Positions 6,631-14,306 of a stretch of DNA of 16,508 nt are shown here, piece by piece. The notes beneath the pieces were generated by a model. The model worked only from the letters and a program-made list of their open reading frames with translations, was not told the DNA's origin and searched no databases. Position numbers and translations under genes: made by a program. The number at the start of each line of letters is the position of its first letter. Within the stretch, counting starts at the first letter, position 1. This stretch comes from Alterirhizorhabdus sp964247265 (lineage in GTDB: Bacteria; Pseudomonadota; Alphaproteobacteria; Sphingomonadales; Sphingomonadaceae). Location: contig CAXTTS010000055.1 in NCBI GenBank assembly GCA_964247265.1, positions 1-16,508 on the forward strand. Direction: 5' to 3'.

Positions 6631-8424
6631 ATGCCGATCTACCGTGCGCCGGTGCGCGACACCCGCTATCTGCTCGATGCGGTGCTGGGGCTGGAGGCCT
6701 ATGCCGATCTCGCCGGCTTCGCCGGTGCCGCCCCCGACACGGTGGAGGCCGTGCTGACCGAGGGCGCGCGCTTCTGCGAGGAGCAACTGTTACCATTGAA
6801 CCAGATCGGCGATCAGGAGGGCTGCACCCGCCATCCCGACGGATCGGTGACGACGCCGACCGGCTTTCCCTCCGCCTACAAGGCATTCTGCGAGGCGGGC
6901 TGGCCGACGCTTGCGGCCGGTGAGGCGGAAGGCGGGCAGGGGATGCCGCATGTGATCTCCACCGCGTTCAACGAATATGTCACCAGCGCCAATCTGGGCT
7001 TCGCCATGTATGGCGGCCTGACCCACGGTGCGATCGCGTCGATCATGGCCAAGGGTTCGGCCGAGCAGCAGGCGCGCTACGTGCCGAAGATGGTATCGGG
7101 CGAATGGTCCGGCACGATGAACCTCACGGAGCCGCAATGCGGCACCGATCTTGGCCTGATCCGCACCCGCGCCGAGCCGAACGCCGATGGCAGCTATGCG
7201 ATCACCGGCACCAAGATCTTCATCTCGGCCGGCGAGCATGATTTGACGGGCAACATCATCCACCTCGTTCTCGCCAAGATCGCCGGGGCGCCGGACAATG
7301 TGAAGGGCATCTCGCTGTTCATCGTGCCCAAGTTCATGGTTGGCGAGGATGGCGCGGTCGGCGCGCGCAACGCGGTATCCTGCGGGTCCATCGAGGAGAA
7401 GATGGGCATCCACGGCAACGCCACCTGCCTGATGAACTATGACGGTGCGACCGGCTTCCTCGTCGGCGAGGAGAATAAGGGGCTCGCCGCGATGTTCATC
7501 ATGATGAACGTGGCGCGGCTGGGCGTGGGCTTGCAGGGCCTCGCGGTGGGTGAGGTCGCCTATCAAAACGCCGTGCAATACGCCAAGGACCGGCGGCAGG
7601 GTCGCGCGCTGAGCGAGCCGGCCGAGCCTGCCGAGAAGGCCGACACGCTGTTCGTCCATCCCGACGTGCGCCGGATGCTGATGGAGGCCAAGGCGCTGCT
7701 GGAAGGCGCGCGGGCCCTGTGCCTGTGGGGGGCGTTGCAGGTCGATCTGTCGCAGGCGGCCGCAACGGCGGAGGAGCGGCAGGCGGCCGACGACCTGATC
7801 TCGCTGCTCACCCCGGTCATCAAGGGCTATGTGACCGACATCGGCTACAAGGTCGCGACCGACGCGCAGCAGGTCTATGGCGGGCATGGCTACATCCGCG
7901 AATGGGGGATGGAGCAATATGTCCGCGATGCGCGGATCGCGCAGATCTATGAGGGCACCAACGGTGTGCAGGCGATGGATCTCGTCGGCCGCAAGCTGGG
8001 CATGCATGGCGGGCGCGCGGCGATGGCGCTGTTCGGCCTGATCGCCGCCGACATCGCGCGCGCCAAGGATGGGACGGCGACGGAGGATCTCGCCGTCCGG
8101 CTCGAAAAGGCGACGGGCGAGTTGCAGGCGGCGGCGATGTGGCTGATGAAGCACGGCATGGCTGATCCCAACCAGGCAGGCGCCGCCGCCTACAGCTTCA
8201 TGACCCTGATGGGGATCGTCGTGCTCGGCTGGATGTGGCTGAAGATGGCCTTGGCAAGCGGCGCCGCCATTGCCGCCGGCGACGGCGACCGCGGCTTCCA
8301 CGAGGCGAAGCTGGTGACGGCGCGCTTCTTTGCCGAGCGCATGTTGCCCGATGCCGGCGCGCTTCGCCGCAAGATCGAGGGCGGGGCGGAGAGCCTGATG
8401 GCGCTGCCGGTGGAGGCGTTCTGA
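6631..8424 (+). CDS. Acyl-CoA dehydrogenase (long, FadE-like form with extra C-terminal domain)
   Basis: FAD enzyme that introduces the alpha,beta double bond into acyl-CoA in beta-oxidation, passing electrons to ETF. At 597 residues it is longer than the roughly 380-residue MCAD type and matches the bacterial group with an added C-terminal domain. The substrate and FAD signature MNLTEPQCGTDLG is at 163-175, the GTKIFIS strand at 193-199, and the C-terminal signature QVYGGHGYIREWGMEQY (414-430) is followed by IYEGTNGVQ (439-447). Glu441 of that segment aligns with the catalytic Glu of MCAD. Substrate chain length cannot be fixed. The ATG at 6631 has a good GGAGAG Shine-Dalgarno at 6618-6623 with 7-nt spacing. 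It lies behind the MerR gene, and its TGA overlaps the proposed CTG start of the next gene. Confidence 0.95.
   Translation: MPIYRAPVRDTRYLLDAVLGLEAYADLAGFAGAAPDTVEAVLTEGARFCEEQLLPLNQIGDQEGCTRHPDGSVTTPTGFPSAYKAFCEAGWPTLAAGEAEGGQGMPHVISTAFNEYVTSANLGFAMYGGLTHGAIASIMAKGSAEQQARYVPKMVSGEWSGTMNLTEPQCGTDLGLIRTRAEPNADGSYAITGTKIFISAGEHDLTGNIIHLVLAKIAGAPDNVKGISLFIVPKFMVGEDGAVGARNAVSCGSIEEKMGIHGNATCLMNYDGATGFLVGEENKGLAAMFIMMNVARLGVGLQGLAVGEVAYQNAVQYAKDRRQGRALSEPAEPAEKADTLFVHPDVRRMLMEAKALLEGARALCLWGALQVDLSQAAATAEERQAADDLISLLTPVIKGYVTDIGYKVATDAQQVYGGHGYIREWGMEQYVRDARIAQIYEGTNGVQAMDLVGRKLGMHGGRAAMALFGLIAADIARAKDGTATEDLAVRLEKATGELQAAAMWLMKHGMADPNQAGAAAYSFMTLMGIVVLGWMWLKMALASGAAIAAGDGDRGFHEAKLVTARFFAERMLPDAGALRRKIEGGAESLMALPVEAF
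8412..8416 (+). promoter_or_regulatory. Shine-Dalgarno GGAGG supporting a CTG start
   Basis: GGAGG lies inside the 3' end of the acyl-CoA dehydrogenase gene, 4 nt before the CTG at 8421. No ATG, GTG or TTG in the right frame is correctly placed, so this site decides the start of the next gene. Confidence 0.5.
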
Positions 8425-8891
8425 GGCTCGCTCTCGCCTTGGCGGCGCTGCTGACGGCGGGGACGGCGCTGGCCGGTCCGCCGCCCGACGCCATCCGCGT
8501 GGTGCAGGCAGCGGCGGCGGTCGGGCCGCTGGCGCCCGGCGCGATCCGCTTCACCGCGGTGCAGAAGGGCCGTAGCGCGACCGTCTACCAGGCGGAGCGC
8601 GGGCCGAATGGCGTGTCGCGCACGGTGGTGGATCTGTCGCCCGACGCGAACGGCCGCTGGGCGATCGACGGGCGCGACAGCAAGCCGATGGCGGCCGAAA
8701 CGCTGGACTATTTTACCGCCCGCTTCGATGCCGCGATCAAGGCCGCGCCCGCGCCGGCCGAGTGCGACAGCGGCGTCGATTATTATGTCGAACATGGCGC
8801 GGACGGCCTGTCCGGCGGCGGCTGTTCGCTCGATCATCCCAATGCGGCGATCGCCCGCGCGCTGGGCCTGGCCGATCCGGTGCAGCCCTGA
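8421..8891 (+). CDS. Hypothetical exported protein, probable CTG start
   Basis: The frame encodes a 156-residue protein if translation begins at the CTG at 8421. That start gives a textbook signal peptide: an Arg after the initiator, a hydrophobic LALALAALLTAG core, and an ALA-G cleavage site near residue 19. The CTG overlaps the dehydrogenase TGA (CTGA) and has GGAGG 4 nt upstream. The nearest in-frame ATG (8235) is deep inside the dehydrogenase gene and would add Arg-rich shadow sequence; a TTG at 8439 would cut the signal peptide short. The mature protein has two cysteines (in AECDSG and GGCSLD) that could form a disulfide and no motif I recognise. Function unknown; it probably shares the dehydrogenase transcript. 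It converges on cysK with a 28-bp gap. Confidence 0.7.
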   Translation: MRLALALAALLTAGTALAGPPPDAIRVVQAAAAVGPLAPGAIRFTAVQKGRSATVYQAERGPNGVSRTVVDLSPDANGRWAIDGRDSKPMAAETLDYFTARFDAAIKAAPAPAECDSGVDYYVEHGADGLSGGGCSLDHPNAAIARALGLADPVQP

Positions 8892-8919
8892 GGTTGGACG
8901 GGCGCACCGGATCGCTCGA

Positions 8920-9837
8920 TCATTCCGGCAGGAAATCCGGCACGGAGAGGTAGCGTTCGCCGGTATCGTAGTTGAAGCCGAGCACGCGCGGCGAACCGCC
9001 CACCTCGGCCAGCTTCTGCGCGATCGCCGACAGGGTGGCGCCGGAGGATATGCCGACGAGCATTCCTTCCTCCGTTGCCGCGCGGCGGGCATGGTCCTTG
9101 GCGGCGGCGGGATCGACCTGGATCACGCCATCGAGCAACTGGGTGTGCAGATTGGCCGGGATGAAGCCCGCGCCGATGCCCTGGATGGCGTGCGGCCCGG
9201 GTTGCCCGCCGGAGATGACGGGCGACAGTGTCGGCTCGACCGCGAACACCTTCAATGCCGGCCACCGCGCCTTCAGCACCTGCGCCACGCCGGTGATATG
9301 GCCGCCGGTGCCGACGCCGGTGATGAGGATGTCGATCGGGGCATCGGCGAAATCCGCCAATATCTCCTGCGCGGTGGTGCGGACATGCACGTCGATATTG
9401 GCGGGATTTTCGAACTGCTGCGGGATCCACGCGCCCGGCGTCTGCCCGGCCAGTTCGATGGCGCGCTCGATCGCGCCCTTCATGCCCTTTTCACGCGGGG
9501 TGAGATCGAAGCTGGCACCGTAGGCGAGCATCAGCCGGCGCCGCTCCAGCGACATGGATTCGGGCATCACCAGGATCAGCCTGTAGCCCTTGACCGCCGC
9601 CACCAGCGCCAGGCCGATGCCGGTATTGCCGCTGGTCGGCTCGATGATCGTGCCGCCGGGCTTCAGCGTGCCGGATGCCTCGGCATCCTCGATCATGGCC
9701 AAGGCGATGCGATCCTTGATCGATCCGCCGGGGTTCGATCGCTCCGACTTGATCCATACCTCATGCTCGAGGAACAGGCGCGAGACGCGGATGTGCGGCG
9801 TCTGGCCGATCGTTGCGAGGATGCTGGAGGCCTTCAT
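8920..9837 (-). CDS. cysK: Cysteine synthase A (O-acetylserine sulfhydrylase)
   Basis: PLP enzyme that makes L-cysteine from O-acetylserine and sulfide; 305 residues, normal for CysK. The PLP lysine is Lys41 in NPGGSIKDR (35-43). The substrate loop is PTSGNTG (67-73), the PLP-phosphate loop is GVGTGGH (174-180), and the pyridine-nitrogen serine is in GISSGA (262-267). CysK rather than CysM or cystathionine beta-synthase is favoured by length and by the absence of a regulatory domain. The ATG at 9837 overlaps the stop of the MFS gene (ATGA, 9834-9837), so the two are translationally coupled. The gene ends facing the small exported-protein gene. Confidence 0.96.
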   Translation of the reverse strand: MKASSILATIGQTPHIRVSRLFLEHEVWIKSERSNPGGSIKDRIALAMIEDAEASGTLKPGGTIIEPTSGNTGIGLALVAAVKGYRLILVMPESMSLERRRLMLAYGASFDLTPREKGMKGAIERAIELAGQTPGAWIPQQFENPANIDVHVRTTAQEILADFADAPIDILITGVGTGGHITGVAQVLKARWPALKVFAVEPTLSPVISGGQPGPHAIQGIGAGFIPANLHTQLLDGVIQVDPAAAKDHARRAATEEGMLVGISSGATLSAIAQKLAEVGGSPRVLGFNYDTGERYLSVPDFLPE

Positions 9838-11111
9838 ATCGCCTTCTCCTGTCCGGGTGCGTCTTCAAGGGTCCTGGGTGCGGCAAAGCTGCGCGCATTC
9901 TTCAATTCGGGAAACCAGCGGGACCAGAGCAATGTCACCAGGATCGCGCCGATGCCGCCGGCGACGACCGCCGGCACCGGCCCGATCACCGCCGCGAGAA
10001 AGCCGGATTCCGCCTCGCCAAGCTCGTTCGATCCCGACACGAACAGGGTGGAGACGGCACCGACGCGGCCGCGCATCTCGTTGGGCGTGTAGAGCTGGAT
10101 CAGCGACTGGCGGACATAGACCGACAGCATGTCCGCCGCGCCCAGCACCACCAGGCAGGCAAGCGACAGCGGCAGCCAGCGCGAGAAGCCGAAGGCGACG
10201 GTCGCCAAGCCGAACACCGCCACCGCCACCAGCATCTTCACCCCGACATTGCTGGTGAGCGGTCGCTTGCTGAACCACAATGCCATGCCGACCGCGCCGA
10301 CCGCCGGCGCCAGCCGCAGCACGCCCAGGCCGCCGGGGCCGACGAACAGGATGTCGCGCGCAAAGATCGGCAGCATCGCGGTGGCCCCGCCGAGCAGCAC
10401 GGCGAACAGATCGAGCGAGATCGCGCCGAGGACGAGGCGGTTCTCGCGGACATAATGCAGCCCGTCGATCATCTGCCGCCACGGATTCGCCTTCCGGTCG
10501 AGGCTGGTGGCCGGGATCGGCCCGATCAGCAGCAAGGCGACGAACGCGCACAAGAACAGCCCGGTGCTGACGGCATAAGGCAAAAAGTGGCCGGTGGCGT
10601 AGAGGAAGCCACCGAGCGGCGGCCCGAGGATCGATCCGCTCTGCCACGCGATCGAACTCATCGCGATCGCGGTGGGCAATATGGCGGCCGGCACCAGATT
10701 GGGCGCAAGCGCCTGCAAGGCGGGGCTGGCGAAGGCACGCGCGACGCCGAGCAAGGCGGCCACGCCGAACAAAGCCGGCAAGGTGGTGCTGTCATGCCAC
10801 GCCATCCACGCGAGCGATCCGGCACAGCCCGCCTCCAGCAGCACGGCGGCACGCGCGATCCAGCGCCGGTCGATCCGGTCGGCCGTCCAGCCGACGACGA
10901 GGGTGAGCAGCAGCAGCGGGAAGAACTGGACGAGGCCGATCAGCCCGAGCTGGAAGGCGGCATCGCGCGGCGCCATCGTGCGCCGCGCGATATCGTAGAC
11001 CTGCCAGCCGATCACCACGACCATGCCCATCTGGGCGACCGTGGTGGCAAAGCGCGCCAGCCAATAGGCGCGGAAATCCGGGATGCTGAACGGGGAGGGG
11101 GATCGCGCCAT
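9834..11111 (-). CDS. MFS transporter (EntS-like / MFS_3 group)
   Basis: Inner-membrane transporter of the major facilitator superfamily, 425 residues from the chosen start, with hydrophobic segments spread evenly as expected for 12 helices. The N-terminus (IPDFRAYWLARFATTVAQMG, then VVVIGWQVYDIARR) is typical of the EntS-like group of drug or siderophore exporters; the loop after helix 2 reads GWTADRIDRRW. The substrate is unknown. The ATG at 11111 is preferred over a GTG at 11150, because the family N-terminus begins close to it and the extra 13 residues look non-coding. Neither has a convincing Shine-Dalgarno. The gene lies 58 bp behind the hydrolase gene on the same strand and overlaps cysK by 4 bp, which hints at export or uptake linked to sulfur or cysteine metabolism (inference only). 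Confidence 0.92.
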   Translation of the reverse strand: MARSPSPFSIPDFRAYWLARFATTVAQMGMVVVIGWQVYDIARRTMAPRDAAFQLGLIGLVQFFPLLLLTLVVGWTADRIDRRWIARAAVLLEAGCAGSLAWMAWHDSTTLPALFGVAALLGVARAFASPALQALAPNLVPAAILPTAIAMSSIAWQSGSILGPPLGGFLYATGHFLPYAVSTGLFLCAFVALLLIGPIPATSLDRKANPWRQMIDGLHYVRENRLVLGAISLDLFAVLLGGATAMLPIFARDILFVGPGGLGVLRLAPAVGAVGMALWFSKRPLTSNVGVKMLVAVAVFGLATVAFGFSRWLPLSLACLVVLGAADMLSVYVRQSLIQLYTPNEMRGRVGAVSTLFVSGSNELGEAESGFLAAVIGPVPAVVAGGIGAILVTLLWSRWFPELKNARSFAAPRTLEDAPGQEKAI

Positions 11112-11169
11112 GCCTTCGTCTAGGCCGCCGGGGCATGGCGCCGCAACCACGGCGGCGACAGCTTTTCTA

Positions 11170-11991
11170 TCAGCGCCGCAGAAAGTCGAGCAGGTCGGCC
11201 GTCACCCGATCCTTGTCGGTGGCCAGCAGGCCGTGCGGGCTGCCGTCATATTCGATCAGGGTCGCCTGGGCGATGCCGCGCGCGGCGGCGCGACCGGTGG
11301 CATCGATCGGCACCGTCTTGTCCGCCGTGCCGTGGATGATGAGGGTGGGCACCGCGATCGCCGGGAGATCGGGGCGGAAATCGGTGCGGCCGAACGCATC
11401 GACGCAGGCGACCGTGCCCTTCAGGCCCGCCTGCATCGCCATCATCAGCGACCAGTCGAGCACCTCCTGCGTGACCGGGCTGGAGATCCAGCCGACGCCG
11501 TAGAAATCCTGCGCGAAGCCCGCGAGGAAATGCGGCCGGTCCTTGAGCAGCCCCGCCTTGATCTGATCGAGCATCGCGCCGGGCACGCCGTCCGGATTGC
11601 TGTCGTCCTGCAACACATAGGGCACGACCGACGAGATCAGGCCCGCCTGCGCCACGCCTTTGCCGCCGTGACGCGACATGTAGCGCGCGACCTCGCCACC
11701 GCCCATCGAGAAGCCGACGAGCGCGGCATCCTGCACCCCGGCGGCATCGATCACCGTCGCCAGATCGTCGGCGAGCGTATCGTAATCGTAGCCGGAGAAG
11801 GGCTGGCTCGACCGGCCGAAGCCGCGCCGGTCATAAGCGATCACGCGGTAGCCGGCCTCGGCCAGCGCATAGGCCTGATCGTCCCACGAATCGGCGTTGA
11901 GCGGCCAGCCGTGGAGCAGCACGACCGGCCGGCCCGAACCCCAATCCTTGACGTAGAGATCGGTCCCGTCGCGTGTCTTGATGAAGGGCAT
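11170..11991 (-). CDS. Alpha/beta hydrolase (arylesterase / perhydrolase / non-heme chloroperoxidase type)
   Basis: Cytoplasmic serine hydrolase of 273 residues, the usual size for the Pseudomonas fluorescens esterase type. The oxyanion segment is LLHGWPLNADSW (25-36) and the nucleophile elbow GFSMGGGE (93-100) carries Ser95. The remaining triad residues are Asp224 (HGTADKTVP) and His253 (GSPHGL). Members hydrolyse aryl esters and can form peracids; the natural substrate is not evident. The ATG at 11991 has a GGGAG Shine-Dalgarno with about 6-nt spacing. The frame stays open upstream to 12102, but that part lacks family sequence. The gene is divergent from the dioxygenase and heads the minus-strand hydrolase-MFS-cysK run. 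Confidence 0.94.
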   Translation of the reverse strand: MPFIKTRDGTDLYVKDWGSGRPVVLLHGWPLNADSWDDQAYALAEAGYRVIAYDRRGFGRSSQPFSGYDYDTLADDLATVIDAAGVQDAALVGFSMGGGEVARYMSRHGGKGVAQAGLISSVVPYVLQDDSNPDGVPGAMLDQIKAGLLKDRPHFLAGFAQDFYGVGWISSPVTQEVLDWSLMMAMQAGLKGTVACVDAFGRTDFRPDLPAIAVPTLIIHGTADKTVPIDATGRAAARGIAQATLIEYDGSPHGLLATDKDRVTADLLDFLRR

Positions 11992-12265
11992 TGAAGGCTC
12001 CCGGCGTGGTTTCGCTCGGCAGAACGCGCTCGTGCGCGCCCGGGTTGCGTTGCGCGCGACATGGGCCGCATTGCTCGACGATGGATGCGACGGCGCGGAC
12101 AAGGGCGGCTGGAGCGTATAAGCGACCGCCTATGGCCGGAGTAAAGGCGTTCGACGTACAGCCGCTGCCGATCGGGATGGAAGTATATTGTTCGATGTCT
12201 TATGCGGATCGGGCAGTGATATACGTTAGATCGCGCCTGCCGGATCGCTATCTTCGGAGGCCGGA
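11992..12265. promoter_or_regulatory. Divergent intergenic region between hydrolase and dioxygenase
   Basis: A 274-bp non-coding region with promoters expected in both directions. The right part (about 12170-12235) is clearly more AT-rich than its surroundings. It holds GTATAT (12183-12188) and ATATAC (12219-12224), an inverted pair 30 bp apart. A -10-like TATACG (12220-12225) for the dioxygenase has no good -35 partner. No open frame here resembles a gene. Confidence 0.4.
12256..12260 (+). promoter_or_regulatory. Shine-Dalgarno GGAGG supporting a TTG start
   Basis: A perfect GGAGG, 5 nt before the TTG at 12266, selects that rare start over the in-frame GTG at 12278. Confidence 0.6.
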
Positions 12266-13048
12266 TTGGATCGTGACGTGATCGATACGGGCCGCACGCC
12301 TGCACGGGATCGCATTGACGGCGATGCTGCCGTGTATTTTCCCGCGCTCGACCCCGATCATGTCGAACAGATCGGCCGGGAGGTCGATCGCGCCGGCTAT
12401 TGTCGCATCGATGGCATCGTGCCGCCGGCCCTGCTGGCGGAGGCGCGGGACAGGGCGGAGGCGGCGGTGCGGGCCAATGGCGGCGAATATGTCGCCTTGA
12501 CCGGACCGGTGGCGCAGGGTGGCTATCTGCTTTCGGCCATTCATGCCGATCCGGCTTTCGCGCGGCTGCTGCGCGCGCTCTACGCCGTGGCGGCCGGCGG
12601 TGAGGCCCGCCGCCACGTCCATCAGGTGCTCCGCTGCCTGCAGGGGGAGACCGCCCGGCGCCATGCCGACTATCTCCATTATGATTCCTATGCGGTGACG
12701 ATCCTCATCCCGCTCGCCGTGCCGCGCGAAGGGCTGGGCGGCGATCTGCTGCTGCTGCCCAACAACCGCCCGATCCGGCGGAGCTATCTGGCCAATGGCG
12801 TGGAAAAGCTGCTGCTCGATCGCGGGCCGGTGCAGCGCTGGCTGTGGCGGCGGGTTCGCTCCGGCGCGCAGCGATCGGTGCGGCTGACGATGCTGCCGGG
12901 ATCGGTCTACATTTTCTGGGGCTGTCGCAGCCTGCACGCCAACACGCCCTCCGATCCGGGCGCGCTACGGGCGACCTTGCTGTATCATTATGGCAATCCG
13001 CATGGCGACAGCCCGCTGCGGCGTTGGCGCGTGCGGCGATCGGCATGA
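12266..13048 (+). CDS. Phytanoyl-CoA dioxygenase-like Fe(II)/2-oxoglutarate oxygenase
   Basis: A 260-residue protein with the signs of a non-heme Fe(II)/2-oxoglutarate-dependent oxygenase. His138 and Asp140 form the HxD motif (LHYDSYAVTILIPL), His224 (SLHANTP) is the distal iron ligand, and Arg235 (ALRATLLYHY) is placed to bind 2-oxoglutarate. The spacing and the GSVYIFWGCRSLHAN segment fit the phytanoyl-CoA dioxygenase superfamily, whose members hydroxylate lipids, amino acids and small molecules; the substrate cannot be named. Translation most likely starts at a TTG (12266) because of the GGAGG 5 nt upstream. The first 20 residues are not conserved-looking, so the GTG at 12278 remains possible. 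The gene stands alone, divergent from the hydrolase and convergent with the exonuclease gene. The 146 bp after its stop hold only weak hairpins. Confidence 0.75.
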   Translation: MDRDVIDTGRTPARDRIDGDAAVYFPALDPDHVEQIGREVDRAGYCRIDGIVPPALLAEARDRAEAAVRANGGEYVALTGPVAQGGYLLSAIHADPAFARLLRALYAVAAGGEARRHVHQVLRCLQGETARRHADYLHYDSYAVTILIPLAVPREGLGGDLLLLPNNRPIRRSYLANGVEKLLLDRGPVQRWLWRRVRSGAQRSVRLTMLPGSVYIFWGCRSLHANTPSDPGALRATLLYHYGNPHGDSPLRRWRVRRSA

Positions 13049-13194
13049 TCGGCCAGCGGGGCGCCGGGTAGGGACCGGCGGCCGACGGACAGGAACCCGT
13101 CACGCGCGGCAGGCCGGCCTCGCGCGATCCGCATCCGCCGAAGCGGACGCCACCTGAGTGCGCGCGCCGGATTGCAGCCGCATTTCAGCGTATG

Positions 13195-14193
13195 TCAGTC
13201 ATCCTCATCCTCATAGCCGACCAGATCGAGCGCGCGCGCCTTGATCTGCCGGGTCATGCACCAGTGGACCAGGGCCTCCTCTCGGCCATGCGTCACCCAG
13301 ACTTCGCTGGGCGCGATCTCGGTCAGCGTGTTGGTCAGTTCGTCCCAGTCGGCATGATCGGAAATGACGAGCGGCAGCTCGACATTCTTCTGCCGCGCGC
13401 GCTGGCGCACCCGCATCCAGCCCGATGCCATCGCGGTGATCGGATCGGGCAGCCGCCGCGACCAGCGATCGTTGAGCGCCGAGGGCGGCGCCACCACGAT
13501 CCGCCCGCGCAGCTCCGCCGGTTTCAGCCCGGTGGCGGGGATCAGCTCGCCAAGATCGACGCCATGCGCTTGATACAGCGCGCACAGCCGCTCCATTGCG
13601 CCATGAATGTAGATCGGGTCGTGGTGGCCGCGCCCGCGCAGCTCGGCGATCACCCGCTGCGCCTTGCCCAGCGCATAGGCGCCGACCAGCACGCAGCGAT
13701 CGGGGTTGGCGAGCAGCGCCGCGAGCAGCCGGTCGATCTCCGCGCCGGTATCCGGGTGGCGGAACACCGGCAGGCCGAATGTCGCCTCCGTCACGAAGAT
13801 ATCGCAGGGCACCGGCTCGAACGCATCGCAGGTGGGATCGGGCCGGCGCTTATAGTCGCCCGAGACGACGATCCGCTCCGCCCCGCGCTCCAGCACGATC
13901 TGCGACGATCCCAGCACATGCCCGGCCGGCACGAAGCGGACGGAGACGTCGCCCAGCGTCACCCGCTCGCCATAGGCCATCGCCTGACCGGTCTGCGGGC
14001 CGTAGCGCGTCTCCATGATCGCCAGCGTGCCCGGCGTCGCCAGCACCGCGCCATGCCCGCCGCGCGCATGATCGGCATGGCCGTGCGTCACCAGCGCGCG
14101 CGCCTTGGGCTGCGAGGGATCGATCCACGCATCGGCGGAGGGCACGTAGATCCCCTCGGGATGCGGTTCGATCCAGGATCCTAGGCGGGCCAT
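13195..14193 (-). CDS. Ligase-associated DNA exonuclease (MBL fold)
   Basis: A metallo-beta-lactamase-fold nuclease of 332 residues, resembling the exonuclease encoded with an ATP-dependent DNA ligase, an Lhr-like helicase and the PdeM phosphoesterase in a DNA-damage-response set. The metal motif THGHADHA (36-43) is the HxHxDH signature, and the N-terminal PEGIYVPSADAWIDP segment is typical. Further landmarks are AGHVLGSSQIVL, SGDYKRRPDPT and SDHADWDEL, the last resembling the beta-CASP/SNM1 C-terminal motif. It probably trims DNA ends before ligation (family knowledge). The ATG at 14193 is chosen; a TTG at 14214 would add seven residues and has AGGGA directly against it. No ligase gene is next to it, and the matching helicase is divergent on the other strand 113 bp away. 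Confidence 0.9.
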   Translation of the reverse strand: MARLGSWIEPHPEGIYVPSADAWIDPSQPKARALVTHGHADHARGGHGAVLATPGTLAIMETRYGPQTGQAMAYGERVTLGDVSVRFVPAGHVLGSSQIVLERGAERIVVSGDYKRRPDPTCDAFEPVPCDIFVTEATFGLPVFRHPDTGAEIDRLLAALLANPDRCVLVGAYALGKAQRVIAELRGRGHHDPIYIHGAMERLCALYQAHGVDLGELIPATGLKPAELRGRIVVAPPSALNDRWSRRLPDPITAMASGWMRVRQRARQKNVELPLVISDHADWDELTNTLTEIAPSEVWVTHGREEALVHWCMTRQIKARALDLVGYEDEDD

Positions 14194-14270
14194 GCTGGTG
14201 ATATGGTCGGGCAATCCCTAAGTTCCAGCGGTGCCGATCTTTCCCGCTACCACTGCCACATCGCGCCGCC

Positions 14271-14295
14271 GGGTTCCCGCCTGCGCGGGAATGAC
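14271..14295. repeat. REP-like dispersed palindrome
   Basis: A 7-bp perfect stem, TTCCCGC (14274-14280) and GCGGGAA (14285-14291), with a 4-nt loop and flanking GAC/GG bases. It has the form of the common dispersed GTCATTCCCGC...GCGGGAA repeat found in many proteobacterial genomes. It sits between the divergent exonuclease and helicase genes, 12 bp before the helicase start. Only one copy is in the window. Confidence 0.55.
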
Positions 14296-14306
14296 AGCGT
14301 AGCGTG

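Noticed and set aside
6790..8301. Long minus-strand open frame (over 500 codons) opposite the acyl-CoA dehydrogenase
   Set aside because: It is a high-GC antisense shadow with no recognisable domain; the sense gene has full catalytic signatures.
8608..11123. Plus-strand open frames opposite cysK and the MFS gene
   Set aside because: They overlap two certain genes in antisense and have the Arg/Gln/Asp-rich make-up of shadows.
11139..11157. Hairpin (CGCCGC / GCGGCG) between the hydrolase and MFS genes as a terminator
   Set aside because: It has a 6-bp stem with a 7-nt loop and no U-tract, and the three minus-strand genes look co-directional and possibly co-transcribed.
11083..11994. Plus-strand open frame opposite the alpha/beta hydrolase
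   Set aside because: The hydrolase has an intact Ser-Asp-His triad and this frame shows nothing but antisense composition.
13134..13147. Small hairpin (TCCGC, CGAA loop, GCGGA) between the convergent dioxygenase and exonuclease genes
   Set aside because: The stem is only 5 bp without a T-tract, too weak to call a terminator.
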